Shown here piece after piece: positions 10,421 to 20,589 of a stretch of DNA of 64,000 nucleotides. Source of the DNA: Symbiodinium natans (taxonomy: Eukaryota > Sar > Dinophyceae > Suessiales > Symbiodiniaceae); NCBI GenBank assembly GCA_905221605.1, contig CAJNDS010002320.1:430205-494204 (forward strand), in the 5' to 3' direction. Under the pieces are notes generated by a model. That model had not been told where the DNA came from, searched no databases, and saw only the letters and a list, made by a program, of their open reading frames with translations. Every line of letters begins with the position of its first letter. The first letter of the stretch is position 1. The translations under genes and the position numbers were made by a program.

Positions 10421-11086
10421 TGACTTTTCGGTCAATCTGCCCCCCATTGCTCGTGACTTTTGGGTCAATTGCCCCCCATTGTTCGCGACTTTTCGGTCAA
10501 TCTGACCCCAATGTTCGTGACTTTTCGGTCAATTTGACCCCATTGTTGGTGACTTTTCGGTCAATTGCCCCCATTGTTCGTGACTTTTCGGTCAATCTGA
10601 CCCCAATGTGACTTTTTGGTCAATCTGGACCAGTGTTGGTGATTTTTCTGTCAATCTGGACCAGTGTTGGTGACTTTTCGGTCAATTGCCCCCCCCATTG
10701 TTCGTGACTTTTCGGTCAATTGCCCCCCATTGTTCGTGACTTTTCGGTCAATCTGACCCCAATGTTCGTGACTTTTCGGTCAATCTGGACCAGTGTTGGT
10801 GACTTTTCGGTCAATCTGGACCAGTGTTGGTGACTTTTCGGTCAATCTGACCCCAATGTTCGTTCGTGACTTTTCGGTCAGTCTGATCCCAATGCTCGTG
10901 AAATTTTCGGTCAATTTGACCCCATTGTTGGTGACTGTTCTGTCAATCTGGACCATTTCGGTCAATCTGACCCCAATGTTCGTGACTTTTCGGTCAATCT
11001 GGACCAGTGTTGGTGACTTGTCGGTCAATCTGGGCCAGTGTTGGTGACTTTTCGGTCAATCTGACCCCAATGTTCGTGACTTGTTG
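10421..11086. repeat. Minisatellite, unit about 31-34 bp
   Basis: About 20 copies of a unit built on GTGACTTTTCGGTCAATCTG followed by ACCCCAATGTTC or GGACCAGTGTTG. Open frames on both strands here are repeat products, not genes. It lies in the intron between the exons at 9305 and 12128. Confidence 0.95.
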
Positions 11087-12127
11087 GCACCGTTCTTGAG
11101 CATTTTTCGGTGTGTCGGCACCGCTCTTGAGCCATTTTTGGTGCATCGGCACCGTTCTTGAGTGAACTTTATATTTCTTAATGTTATGGGATTCTTTGGG
11201 TGGGTGGGTTTGTTCCTAAGCCTAGGACTATGAATGCTAGAACAGTGACCCTCCAGACCCGAAACCCCTAAACCCTAAACCCTAAACCCTAACCCTGCCC
11301 TAAACCCTAAACCCTTCTAGGGTTCGTTTGGTCTGCAAGGTAGGGCTTTAGGCATCTCGGGGTGCTGAAGGAGCTGTCCTCTCGCTGGTGCTCCGGGCTT
11401 GCATTCGGCACAACACACCGCGCAAAGGGTTCTGGTTTACGGAACTTGATCAGCCCCTTTAAACCAAAAAGGGCACCCTTTTCATTCCCAGGTTACTCCT
11501 GGGTCTCGTAAATCCCCATGAGGCAGAATCAAGCCCAATTGGGAACCATGAAGCTTTCAGAAGCAATTTCGGCCCCTCAATGACGAGGCCAACCCCGAAA
11601 CCCAGAAGCCCTAAACTCGAAACCCCTAAACCCCTAAACCCGAAACCCTAGACACCAAACCCTAGACCCCTAAACCATAAGCCCTAAACCCCGAACCCCA
11701 AACCCCAAACCCCAAACCCTAAACCCCAAACCCCAAACCCCAAACCCCAAAGCCTAAACCCTATACCCCTGACCCTATACCCCAAACCCCAAACCCCAAA
11801 CCTAAACTCTAAACCCGAAACCCCAAACCCGAAACCCCAAACCCAAACCCTAAACCCAAACCCAAACCCCAAACCCAAACCCCAAACCCCAAACCTAAAC
11901 CCTAAACCCTAAACCCTAAACCCCAAACCCCAAACCCCAAACCCTAAACCCTAAACCCTGAACCCCTCGCCCTGGGCCCTCCAAGGGCTCCTGGTTTCTT
12001 GGGAGTCGTTCAGTGAACACTGTGCATAGTGCGGGTTTAGGGTTTAGGGTTTAGGGTTTCGGGTTTAGGGTTTAGGGTTTAAGGGTTTAGGGTTTAGGGT
12101 TTAGGGCTCAGGGTGAGTAACTGCCAG

Positions 12128-12211
12128 GCCAGCATCCGATTCATCGCCACAGCCTGCATCGCCACAGGCTGCTCCGGCTACGAGGATGCTTGGGAGGTTG
12201 TGACTCTTATG
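12128..12211 (+). CDS. AAAP transporter, end of TM2 and YED loop
   Basis: The frame reads ASIRFIATACIATGCS then GYEDAWEVVTLM. The Tyr-Glu-Asp after TM2 is a family signature. Acceptor TGCCAG is followed by G. The 3' boundary is unresolved; a GA donor at 12202 would put it in the phase required by the next exon (13471). A short intervening exon cannot be excluded, because the loop is about 8 residues shorter than usual. Confidence 0.65.
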
Positions 12212-13397
12212 GGGTTTAGGGTTTAGGGTTTAGGGTTTAGGGTCCAGGGTCCAGGGTTCAGGGTTTAGGGTTTAGGGTTAAGGGTCTCTCTCTCTCTCCC
12301 TCTCTCTCTTCATGGGGCTCGCCCTCGGACCCCTAAGGTTTCACCCAGAGGTCGAGGACACTTCAAGAGTCTCGAAGGGAGTATAGGGCCCATAGTCGGG
12401 ACCCTAAACCCTAAACCCTAAACCCTAAACCCTAAACCCTAAACCCTAAACCCTAAACCCTAAACCCTCTTAGGGGTGCAACCTTAGGGGAACGAGCCTT
12501 GATCCTTTGATCGTTTTGTTGGTTTGAGGGGTTTAGGTTATAAAGGCCGGTGGCCTGTTTATCTGTTACCCTTATACTTTAATATAGCCCTATAGATACC
12601 CCAACAAGAGCCCCGAATACATGCCCCTACTTAAAGAGACCACCAACCCATATAAGGTTTTAGGGTTTTAAGGGTAGGCTTCGAGAGTTTGCATGTTCGG
12701 CCTGGGTTCACATGCAGCCAGCAGCCAGCTTGATTTGCCCTCCTCCACGGGGAGGACCTGTGCGATGAGTTGCTGCACCCAGCGCTGTCCTTCCTGACCG
12801 GGCTGCCCAGATGAAACGCCACACGCACAGTAAACCCTATAAAAACTCAAGCCACACACACACTCCCTAAACCGAATAAATCCTAAACCTTTAAACCCTA
12901 CACTCTAAACCCTAAACCTTTAAACCAAAAAAACCTAAACCCTAAACCTTTTCACTCCTGCGCACTTTCGAGCCCTTCTCGATCAAGTGGTCACGCAAGC
13001 TTTGACCTCTGTCCTGGAAATCTTTCAATGCTAAAGCCCGAGACTCCAAAGCCCCCTAAGCCTGGACTGCGCCCTGCAGAGATTGTGGTCCGAAACCCCA
13101 AGCCCTAGACCCTACACCCTACACCCTAAACCCTAACCCTAAACCCTAAACCCTAAACCCTAAACCCTAAACCCTAAACCCTAAACCCTAAACCCTAACC
13201 CTAAACCCTAAACCGAAGCCCGAAGCCGCAAGTCCTGAATGCCTGGTTTGAAGTTTCCGGCGCGTCGCGCTTCACAGGGGGCAGAGTTTGCATAGAGCGC
13301 TTTGGCCGCAGGTGCTCGGAAGACCCATCACTAGAACCCCCCCCCTCCACCCCATACACCCTATACAATCCCTAAACCCTGAACCCTAAACTCCAAA

Positions 13398-13499
13398 CCC
13401 TTGCAAGGTTCATGAACACCCTCAACCCTAAACCCTCAACCCTAAACCCTCAACCCTAAACCCTTGCAAGGTTCATGAACACCCTCAACTGCATTGGCT
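13398..13499. repeat. Duplicated acceptor plus exon start
   Basis: CCCTTGCAAGGTTCATGAAC with ACCCTCAAC after it occurs at about 13398 and again at 13461. Only the second copy continues into the coding exon. The first is followed by CCCTCAACCCTAAA repeats, so this intron carries a decoy acceptor with the first 20 or so exonic bases. Confidence 0.85.
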
Positions 13500-13574
13500 C
13501 TGCGGTTGGGTACCTCATCATCTGCGGCCAGCTCTTTGGCGTTGTCACCGGCGCATCGGAGGACCTTTGCGTAG
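13471..13574 (+). CDS. AAAP transporter, TM3 exon
   Basis: The frame reads FMNTLNCIGSAVGYLIICG then QLFGVVTGASEDLC. It matches the Aa_trans TM3 pattern (Gly, aromatic Tyr-Leu-Ile, charged/polar end). It starts at GCAAG followed by G. Donor is GT at 13571 or 13575. The second leaves phase 1 and joins in frame to the exon at 13710. Confidence 0.8.
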
Positions 13575-13709
13575 GTGTGTTGAGGGTTTAGAGTTTAGGG
13601 TTTAGGGTTTAGGGTTATTGGAGTGCAAATCTGCTTAAACCCTAAACCCTAAACCCTAAATCCTAAACCCTAAACCCTAAACCCTAAACCCTAAACCCTA
13701 AACCCACAG

Positions 13710-13777
13710 CTATGCCTCAAGAGCCGGAATGGTTGGATTCTCTGCTCTTCTTGATTATCGCCATCTCACAGCAGTAC
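13710..13777 (+). CDS. AAAP transporter, TM4 exon
   Basis: The frame reads MPQEPEWLDSLLFLIIAIS then QQY, a loop followed by a hydrophobic segment. The donor GTGAGT at 13778 is the best match to a consensus donor in the gene and leaves phase 0. The acceptor is CCACAG at 13709, one of few in this gene not followed by G. Confidence 0.7.
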
Positions 13778-14004
13778 GTGAGTGGTCCTGACTTCCTTCC
13801 GACGCAGCTCGGTTAACCGCCGCCCACGTGTCTGTTGTGGCAGAAAGATCATCTCCTCTAGGACTCTAGGGCCCAGAGTAGGCCCTTATTGCCGTTTTTT
13901 AGGGTTCAGGTTCCATCAAGAGCCCCTCTAAACCAAAAAAGAGCACCCTTTTTATTCCCAGGAAACTCTTGGGTCTCCCTTAGGAGGAGATTCCGGATCC
14001 CCAA

Positions 14005-14145
14005 CTTCGTAGCCCAGTGGTACCCTTTACCCTTTGTTTGGTTCTGGGTTCCCTTGCACAGTAGGCAACCCCAAAACCCTAAACCCTAAACCCTAAACCC
14101 TAAACCCTAAACCCGAAACCCTAATATGGTTGCTGGGCTATTAAG
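14005..14145. mobile_element. Family B TIR element inside a transporter intron
   Basis: Left end CTTCGTAGCCCAGTGGTACC, right end ATATGGTTGCTGGGCTATTAAG, with CCCTAAA units inserted before the right end. Family B consensus ends are CTTGGTAGCCCAGTGG and CTGGGCTACCAAG. Confidence 0.75.
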
Positions 14146-14367
14146 CTCTGCACCAGGATCACTGCAAGCTTTTCATGGTATTGATTGGCGTCTTCGACAC
14201 CTGGCATGCATTCGAAAAAGGGGACCCCGAACAAAGACCCCAAGCAGCAAACCGAACCCAACACCCTAAATGCCCTGGGTTTAGGGTTTAGGGTTTAGGG
14301 TTTAGGGTTTAGGGTTTAGGGTTTAGGGTTTAGGGTTTAGGTTAGGTAGGGGCATCTTGGGGCAGAG

Positions 14368-14413
14368 GTCTGCGCCCCGCTGGCCATCGCCAGGCATGTG
14401 CTGCTCAGCTGCA
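14368..14413 (+). CDS. AAAP transporter, PLxxxR loop exon
   Basis: The frame reads VCAPLAIARHVLLSC. The Pro-Leu...Arg motif marks the loop between TM4 and TM5 in AAAP proteins. Acceptor is GCAGAG followed by G in phase 0, donor is GTGCCG in phase 1. Joining to the exon at 15231 gives LLSCRSILALL. Confidence 0.7.
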
Positions 14414-14517
14414 GTGCCGGCCCTCAACTCCGGCTCTACAGGGCCTGGTCCCCTTTTGGGGTTTAGGGTTTAGGGTTTAGGGTTTAGGGTTTAGGGTTTA
14501 GGGTTTAGGTTTCCGGG

Positions 14518-14682
14518 CCTTGTAGCCCAGTGGCGTCCTTTTGGCACTTTTTTTGTTCAAGGTTCCCTTATACAAGTAGCCCTTATAAAAGTAGCCCTAA
14601 ACCCTGAACCCCAAACCCTACACCCGAAACTCAAAACCCAAAATGGGTACCTTTATCCGAATATGCTGACCAGGCTACCAAG
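14518..14682. mobile_element. Family B TIR element
   Basis: Left end CCTTGTAGCCCAGTGGCG, right end CAGGCTACCAAG. The core has TTTTTTTGTTCAAGGTTCCC and a diverged inverted partner. It sits in the intron after the exon at 14368. Confidence 0.7.
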
Positions 14683-15230
14683 AGGCTTTAATTAGTGTTT
14701 AGGATCGAGTGAGCTTTGCTGAAGCTTTCCTGGCAGGCCGCAAGGTTTAGGGTTTTGGGTTTAGGGTTTAGGGTTTAGGATTTATATACCACTGCATAAG
14801 TCTAAGACCGTATAGGAGCCGAAACCCTGGACCTATCAGTTTGTCGTCCGGTTTGGGTGCTGCATTCTGCCTCGATGACAAGGAGCTGCATGCGGCACCT
14901 GGCTGCAGGCGCCAGGGTCTACTAGGACGTGATCTGCGGTCATGAATAATTTGATCTCGAATAGCAGACTCCCCAACCCCGAACTCCAAACCCTAAACCC
15001 GAAACACTTTTTTTGCTGGAAAGGCGCCCTTTTTGACCTGGCTTAAGGTTCGGAATCTCTCAGGCCATTTCAGCTTCAGTCTTCGCAAGTGAAGTCAGGG
15101 CTTGGGGCTCAGGGCTGCAAGGTCCTTTTGAAAGAGCCCTCCCTAAATCCTAAACCCTAGCCCTAAACCCTAAACCCTAAACCCTAAACCCTAAACCCTA
15201 AACCCTAAACCCCAGAACCTCTCCAGCCAG

Positions 15231-15288
15231 GAAGCATCCTGGCACTGCTGATCTTGGTGGCTTGTGCCCCTTGCCTTGGGCTTATGAG
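15231..15288 (+). CDS. AAAP transporter, TM5 exon
   Basis: The frame reads SILALLILVACAPCLGLM, a full-length hydrophobic segment in the position of TM5. Acceptor is GCCAG followed by G, donor is GT (GTTACC) in phase 2. The exon was recognised by hydrophobicity and position in the gene rather than by a sharp motif. Confidence 0.65.
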
Positions 15289-15434
15289 GTTACCTAGAAG
15301 GCACCCTTAAAGTAATTCCCCTAGATAATCCTTGTATATGCCTTAGTATATAGTCCCTACATACCTGAGTAGCCCCTATATAAACCATGACGAACCCCTA
15401 AGTTCCCTTATAAGGGTCCCTCCTTTAGTCCCTT

Positions 15435-15506
15435 GGTACGGGCTTGGCCCGGTTTTGATGCGACTACCACGGAGTCGCAGCATCTGAACTCCTTTGCCAA
15501 GAGCTG
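15435..15506 (+). CDS. AAAP transporter, probable extracellular loop exon
   Basis: The frame reads FDATTTESQHLNSFAKS, a polar non-repetitive stretch between TM5 and the exon at 15975. The left boundary lies in a short repeat whose CCTTTAGTCCCTTG end also occurs near 22972, so the acceptor is probably the TTTAG at about 15433. The right boundary is not resolved. Confidence 0.5.
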
Positions 15507-15974
15507 TTTACGGCCTAAACCCTAAACCCTAAACCCTAAACCCTAAACCCTAAACCCTAAACCCTAAACCCTAAACCCTAAACCCTAAACCCTAAACCCT
15601 AGGGTTTAGGGTAGGCTCAGAAGGGTGGGATGATAAAACGAGATCGAGGCTCAGAAAACCTCATTGAAAAGCTTCCATGCGTGTCAGGGTCTTTTTGGGG
15701 CTCGGGTGTATAGGGGTTTAGGGTTTAGGGTTTAGGGTTTAGGGGGTACATCTGCCTGCAATTCGACAAGAGCTGACCGGATGTTTGCGAAGCATGTCTG
15801 TCACCTGAATAGCTCCCAAACCTCATCAGCTAACTTGCTTCGTAAGGGGTGTGTAGGACTTAGGACTTAGCAGCTACATTAGTTAGAAGGGACCCTTGGG
15901 ACCTTTTAAACCCTAAACCCGAACCCCAAACCCTAAACCCTAAGCCCTAAACCTCTCCTTTTCAAAGCCTACAG

Positions 15975-16045
15975 GTCATGTGGTACTACGCAGAGCACGG
16001 TGCTGACGAGAGCATTGACTCTCCGGACGATGCGACCCTTGCCCA
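15975..16045 (+). CDS. AAAP transporter, polar loop before TM6/7
   Basis: The frame reads VMWYYAEHGADESIDS then PDDATLA. Acceptor CTACAG is followed by G. The donor at 16046 is GTTTAGG, the first bases of a TTTAGGG repeat tract. The split codon CA|G joins exactly to 16329. Confidence 0.8.
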
Positions 16046-16328
16046 GTTTAGGGTTTAGGGGTTTGGAGGTTAAGGTTTATAGGGTTTAGGGTTTAGGGTG
16101 TAATTAGGGCAAACAATGCAGTATAAAGTCTTGAAGGGCTTAGGGTCTACTGGAAGCAAGTACACCCAACATTCTTCAAGTACTCCTAGCAGACCCTCCA
16201 TGGTTTGCAAGGTTTGGAAGGTTAGGGTTTAGGGTTTTAGGGTTTTGATTTTAGGGTATAGGGTTCAGGGTTTAGGGTTTAGGGTTTAGGGTTTAGGGTT
16301 TGGGCGAGTCAAGCCGCGACTTGCTGAG

Positions 16329-16385
16329 GTTCTGGGCTCCGAGCGCGACTGCCTTCACGTACATGTCTAGCGTGAACAATGTCGT
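16329..16385 (+). CDS. AAAP transporter, TM7 exon
   Basis: The frame, with the split Gln codon, reads QFWAPSATAFTYMSSVNNVV. A GC donor at 16386 (GCCGCT) gives phase 2 and joins in frame to 20027 as NNVVFAYNNQF. Reading on to ...PL before the tga at 16396 would break the frame. The next intron is the longest of the gene (3.6 kb) and holds the MATH-BTB gene. Confidence 0.75.
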
Positions 16386-16867
16386 GCCGCTTGGCTGAGG
16401 TCGTTTGGGGTTTAGGGTTTAGGGTTTGGGGTTTAGGGCTTAGGGTTTGGGGTTTGGGGGTTGGGGTTAAGGTATAGGGTTTGGGGTCTTGGCTGAGGAC
16501 CATGGCTTAGGGTACTGCGTTGGGAGATGTGGCGGGTAATTCTGGTCAAGAGCTTCTTTTCTTCTTTGTCTGCTCTAGTTTACGGCCCTGCGAGGGTTTA
16601 GGGTTTAAGGTTTAGGGTTTGGGGTTTAGGGTTTAGGGTTCAGCATCTCAAGTCCGAGCATTCACTAGTCGAGCAGCTTGTCAAGGGCTGGAATAAAACC
16701 CCACCCACCCAAGAAACCCATAACATTGAGAAAATACAAAGTCCACTCAATACATTCCCAGTAGGCTTAAAGCTCAAGGTCCAATTGGCCGAAAAACCAA
16801 AATCTAATTCTCAAACCGGGGAGGGTGGGGTGGGGGGTGCATTTGGGGTGGTTTTGGAGGCAAACTT

Positions 16868-17690
16868 TCCCTAGACCCCGGGGGAAAAAAACCGTTTGGT
16901 CACGAAGGGGGTCAGGGTTTAGGGCCCCCCCGGGGGGAAAAAACCATTTGGTCACGAAGGGGGTCAGGGTTTAGGGCCTTCCCGGGGGGAAAAAACCATT
17001 TGGTCACGAAGGGGGTCAGGGTTTAGGGCCCCCCCGGGTGGAAAAAAACAATTTGGTCACGAAGGGGGTCAGGGTTTAGGGCCCCCCCGGGTGGAAAAAA
17101 ACCATTTGGTCACGAAGGGGGTCAGGGTTTAGGGCCCCCCCGGGTGGAAAAAAACCATTTGGTCACGAAGGGGGTCAGGGTTTAGGGCCCCCCCGGGTGG
17201 AAAAAAACCATTTGGTCACGAAGGGGGTCAGGGTTTAGGGCCCCCCCGGGTGGAAAAAAACCATTTGGTCACGAAGGGGGTCAGGGTTTAGGGCCCCCCC
17301 GGGTGGAAAAAAACCATTTGGTCACGAAGGGGGTCAAGGTTTAGGGCCCCCCCGGGTTTAAAAAAACCATTTGGTCACGAAGGGGGTCAGGGTTTAGGGC
17401 CCCCCCGGGTGAAAAAAAACCATTTGGTCACGAAGGGGGTCAGGGTTTAGGGCCCAAAGGCTCGGTTTTGATCAAAAATCCAGAAAACGAGAGCCCACCC
17501 AGAAGCGTCGATTTCAGTACTAAAAAATCGCATTTTGAACTGGGACCCGGGCCGATCCTGGGGTCCCCCTCATTTGGGGTGTTTTTGGAGGCACGGCCCA
17601 GGAAAAAAAACAATTTGGTCACGAAGGAGGTCAGGGTTTAGGGCCCAGAAAAAAAAACAACATGGTCACGAAGGTCATTAGGGTTTAAAT
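16868..17690. repeat. 53-54 bp minisatellite containing TTTAGGGC
   Basis: About 11 near-identical copies of a unit with CCATTTGGTCACGAAGGGGG, TCAGGGTTTAGGGC and CCCCCCGGGTGG to about 17452, then two degenerate copies to 17690. It lies just upstream of the MATH-BTB frame. It is a tandem repeat without spacers, not a CRISPR array. Confidence 0.95.
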
Positions 17691-17839
17691 ATACATAGTA
17701 AGAGAGGGTTCAGGGTTTCAGGTATACACTATTATTCGGAAAACATCACAATACACAACATGTTTAGGATTCTGCATGTCGAAGTGTGCATGTCTTGGTT
17801 TTTTTTCAACTTCGTAACATAAGTGTTATTGAGCTTTCT

Positions 17840-17863
17840 GGCCTGTCCTTCTGGCTCAACGTA
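17840..17863 (+). other. Spliced-leader-like sequence before the MATH-BTB ATG
   Basis: CTGTCCTTCTGGCTCAACG ends three bases before the ATG at 17864. The dinoflagellate trans-spliced leader ends CCATTTTGGCTCAAG; the last 12 bases match at 10 positions. By base composition alone a few such matches are expected in 64 kb on two strands, so only the position next to the one intronless gene makes it notable. Confidence 0.4.
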
Positions 17864-18964
17864 ATGACGCAGCCGGTGTGCAGCAGCGATTGTGCAGTTA
17901 TGGCCGCTGCAGAAACCGATGTCACAGCTGACATGCTGCCTGTGGCAAGGCAGCGGCAGGCATATGAAGTGGACATGCTGGTAGACAGGCAAGCCCAAAC
18001 CTACTTGGTGGGAGACGCTATTCACTCGGAAGTGAAGGGGCCACTTTGTTCATTCCTGTTCCGACTCAAAGTGTTCCCCAACGGCACGCGCGAGGCGATG
18101 GCAAATAGCCTGAGCGCGTTTGTTGAGCTGCTGCCCCCGCCGCACCTTGCTGAGACCACTTGGACGTGTCAGGATGTGAGCTTCTGCATCACAGTAGAGT
18201 ACACCGTGGGAGGAGTCAAAAGAGTTGGGCAAAAGACAGAACGCTTCAGTTTCAAGACAGATGCACGCGACCGAGGGTGGCACGACCTGGTCAAATCCTC
18301 CGACCTGGGCCCTAGCTGGCAGAGTATGAAGCTCTGCGTCCGTGGCAAGGTACATCTTCCGCAATTCAACACAGCCGTGCATCTGGAGCCGCTGGACTTT
18401 GCATCAGAACCTGTCATCATCACTCTCCGTGTTGCTGACGGGTCAGCACTGTTTGCTGACAGCCGTATCCTGACAACGCGCTCCGAGTACTTTGCTCGCA
18501 TGTTCGCAGGCACGTCATGGCAAGAAGGGGCGACCAAGGAGGTCGACCTGAGTAGCGACCCGCATGCAGACCGTTCCTCCGTTGCTGCAGTGCTCCACTA
18601 CCTGATGACGGGCCAGGTCGCTGACTGCCAGGATGCTAAGCAGATGCTCTCACTTCGGAGGCTTGGAGACAAGTTTTGTTTGCAAAGGCTTGTGTGCATG
18701 GTGGAGCAGAAGCTGCAGGCGCTACTCTCGCCGGAAAGTGTGCTCACAATTTTAGAGCATGTGGTTGGCAGCGGTGGTAGCTTGGAGGCGAAGTGCATGG
18801 GCGTCTTGGCAGCAGATTCCTTTGCAGTTCTCGAGCAGGAGAAGAGCTGGCTGGATCGAGTCATTCGAAGCAACCCAGAGGCCGCTAAGGCAGTGATGCA
18901 AATCCTGCTGAGGGCAGCCAGAGAACCAAGACCTGTGCTCTCTGAGCCTGCAAGTTTAGGGTGA
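17864..18964 (+). CDS. MATH-BTB domain protein, intronless, nested in a transporter intron
   Basis: A 366-codon frame with no intron. The frame is open for 26 codons before this ATG, but this one follows a spliced-leader-like sequence and gives a sensible N-terminus. Residues about 58-165 look like a MATH/TRAF fold (SLSAFVELLPPP, FSFKTDARDRGWHDLV, LCVRGKVHL). Residues about 180-290 are a BTB/POZ domain (LFADSRILTTRSEYFARMF, then a Tyr-Leu-Met-Thr-Gly strand and a leucine-rich helical tail). Proteins of this type (SPOP-like) usually hold substrates on CUL3 ubiquitin ligases. The usual AHR in the BTB helix reads ADSR here. The gene lies in the transporter's 3.6-kb intron, same strand, and ends with the stop in TTTAGGGTGA. 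Lack of introns against neighbours cut every 20-175 bp suggests a retrocopied mRNA. Confidence 0.85.
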   Translation: MTQPVCSSDCAVMAAAETDVTADMLPVARQRQAYEVDMLVDRQAQTYLVGDAIHSEVKGPLCSFLFRLKVFPNGTREAMANSLSAFVELLPPPHLAETTWTCQDVSFCITVEYTVGGVKRVGQKTERFSFKTDARDRGWHDLVKSSDLGPSWQSMKLCVRGKVHLPQFNTAVHLEPLDFASEPVIITLRVADGSALFADSRILTTRSEYFARMFAGTSWQEGATKEVDLSSDPHADRSSVAAVLHYLMTGQVADCQDAKQMLSLRRLGDKFCLQRLVCMVEQKLQALLSPESVLTILEHVVGSGGSLEAKCMGVLAADSFAVLEQEKSWLDRVIRSNPEAAKAVMQILLRAAREPRPVLSEPASLG

Positions 18965-19100
18965 GCAGAATATGGCTTGTCGCGTCTGATCAAGTCAAGG
19001 CCCCCAGCAGATGCTAGCAAGTACAGAGGGTTTGCGGAAGCATCAAGCGAGAAAACGACGCTGGAAGAGCCAGCCATCCATGCTATGAGGAGATCTACTA

Positions 19101-19207
19101 CCCTAAGGGTCCATGTACCTCATTATTTTATACTTGGGCCCCAAAGTCCCTATATAGGAGGTACTTTAAGGCCCAAGTACTCCCTATTCAGGTACATGGA
19201 CCCTCAG
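19101..19207. mobile_element. Family F TIR element
   Basis: Ends CCCTAAGGGTCCATGTACC and GGTACATGGACCCTCAGG with the inverted core TACTTGGGCC...GGCCCAAGTA. Relatives are at about 52174-52263 (nested in an intron element), 54390-54618, 54810-54945 and 58570-58630. Confidence 0.75.
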
Positions 19208-19549
19208 GTCTAATCGGGGAGCTCTAAACCCTACACTCTGCTACTCCTTGATCATATCCCTAGTCGCCTTGAGCAGATTGCATACGCCCACGCCAGCTCT
19301 ACGCGATCCCTGGTGCGGCTTCGGTTGGGGGTATACTTGTTTTGGGTCATGGGATGCTTCCTTCTCTAGCATGCTCCCCACCTCCAGCCCCCCACCCGCC
19401 CCCCCCCCCGCCAACGTTCCGTCTCCCCACAACAACAGACAAACTCTATTGTTTCTTGCCAGGGTCCAACGGCCTAGCGACATAGTAAAGTTATAAGCCC
19501 CCACACCCCGAACCAAAATTAGGGTTGGGTTTACATCGAGGGTTGTGGG

Positions 19550-19650
19550 TTGGGATGTTCCCCCTTATACTGACAATAGGGATGAATTATAGTACCCCCC
19601 TATTAGAATCCCGATTAAGGACTGTTAGTAAAAGGGGAGCATCCCAAGGT
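19550..19650. mobile_element. Family D TIR element
   Basis: Ends GGGATGTTCCCCCTTATACT and GGGGAGCATCCCA with central GTACCCCCCTATTAGAATCC. It lies in the 3.6-kb transporter intron downstream of the MATH-BTB gene. Confidence 0.65.
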
Positions 19651-20026
19651 TTTGGGGTTTAGGGTTTAGGGTTTAGGGTTTAGGGTGGGGGTTGTGGGGG
19701 TTTTGGTTTAGGGTTCAGGGTTTATTTCGGGTCTAGGGCTTAAGGTTTGGGTTCATAAACCCGAAAGCCATAGAGTTCTGATGGGTCTCAATCTTGTGGG
19801 AGGTTTAGGCTTCTGGTGCGTCGTATCGGGCAATGGTTTGGGCTGATTTGGCGCGAAACCCTACAACGCGAAAGCCCCCATCAAGCAGGGTTTAGGGTTC
19901 AAGTTGCCTCTAGGGGTTTAAGGTTTGCAAGGTTTGGGAGCATCGTTGCAGAGAGTGGAAGCTGCTACATATGGCAGCGGCACCTTATTTTGTTTGGGTA
20001 CTTAGTGAAGCCTCAATCCTGGCGAG

Positions 20027-20083
20027 GTTTGCCTACAACAACCAGTTCAACGTGCCTCAACTGACGGGCGAGCTGAAGCCAGA
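20027..20083 (+). CDS. AAAP transporter, FAYNNQ-ELK exon
   Basis: The frame reads FAYNNQFNVPQLTGELKP. Phe-Ala-Tyr/Phe followed some 15 residues later by Glu-Leu-Lys is a conserved AAAP region (end of TM7 and the loop to TM8). Acceptor GCGAG is followed by G. A GC donor at 20084 gives in-frame joining to 20769 as ELKPENMAGII. A GT at 20087 with a different acceptor is also possible. Confidence 0.8.
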
Positions 20084-20589
20084 GCCGTCGACTCTGCGCA
20101 TGCCCCTGGGGAAGCACACCAAGAAGCCGTGATCCTGAGTGCAGAAACCTCTCACATGGTTCATGGCATATACGCCTAAGCCCCTCAACCTTCAACTGCC
20201 TAAACCCTAAACCCAAAACCCCAAACGGCCCTAAACCCTACGTGAACCCTAAACTGCCTAAACCCTAAACCCTAAACCCTAAACCCTAAACCCTAAACCC
20301 TAGTTCCTGGGCCGCAACCCATCATCTAATGCGTCCAGTCTGGAGTCGGTTGCTTTGCGCGCTTCGGCCATCGCGGAGTCTACTCTAAACCCTAGACTCT
20401 AAACCCTAAACCCAAACCCCAAACCCTAAACCCTAGACTCTAGGGGTTTAAGGTTTGTTTAGAGCAGGTGGAGGGAACTTTGACAGCGGAGTCGTGAGAT
20501 ACATTCCAAACAAAACGGCTACATGGACAAGTTGTTTCGGGCAGCTCCTGAACGCACATGCGGCTTAAATAGCCTTCGGCACTGCCGTA

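Noticed and set aside
10420-11047. Open frames on both strands of 60-84 codons
   Set aside because: They lie wholly within the 31-34 bp minisatellite and repeat with it.
12631-12859. Minus-strand frame (WVQQLIAQVLPVEEGKSSW) as an exon
   Set aside because: It looks protein-like, but all other supported genes here are on the + strand and no flanking minus-strand exons were found. It is left unannotated.
16868-17452. Regular repeat resembling a CRISPR array
   Set aside because: The units are contiguous tandem copies without unique spacers, contain a telomere unit, and the genome is eukaryotic.
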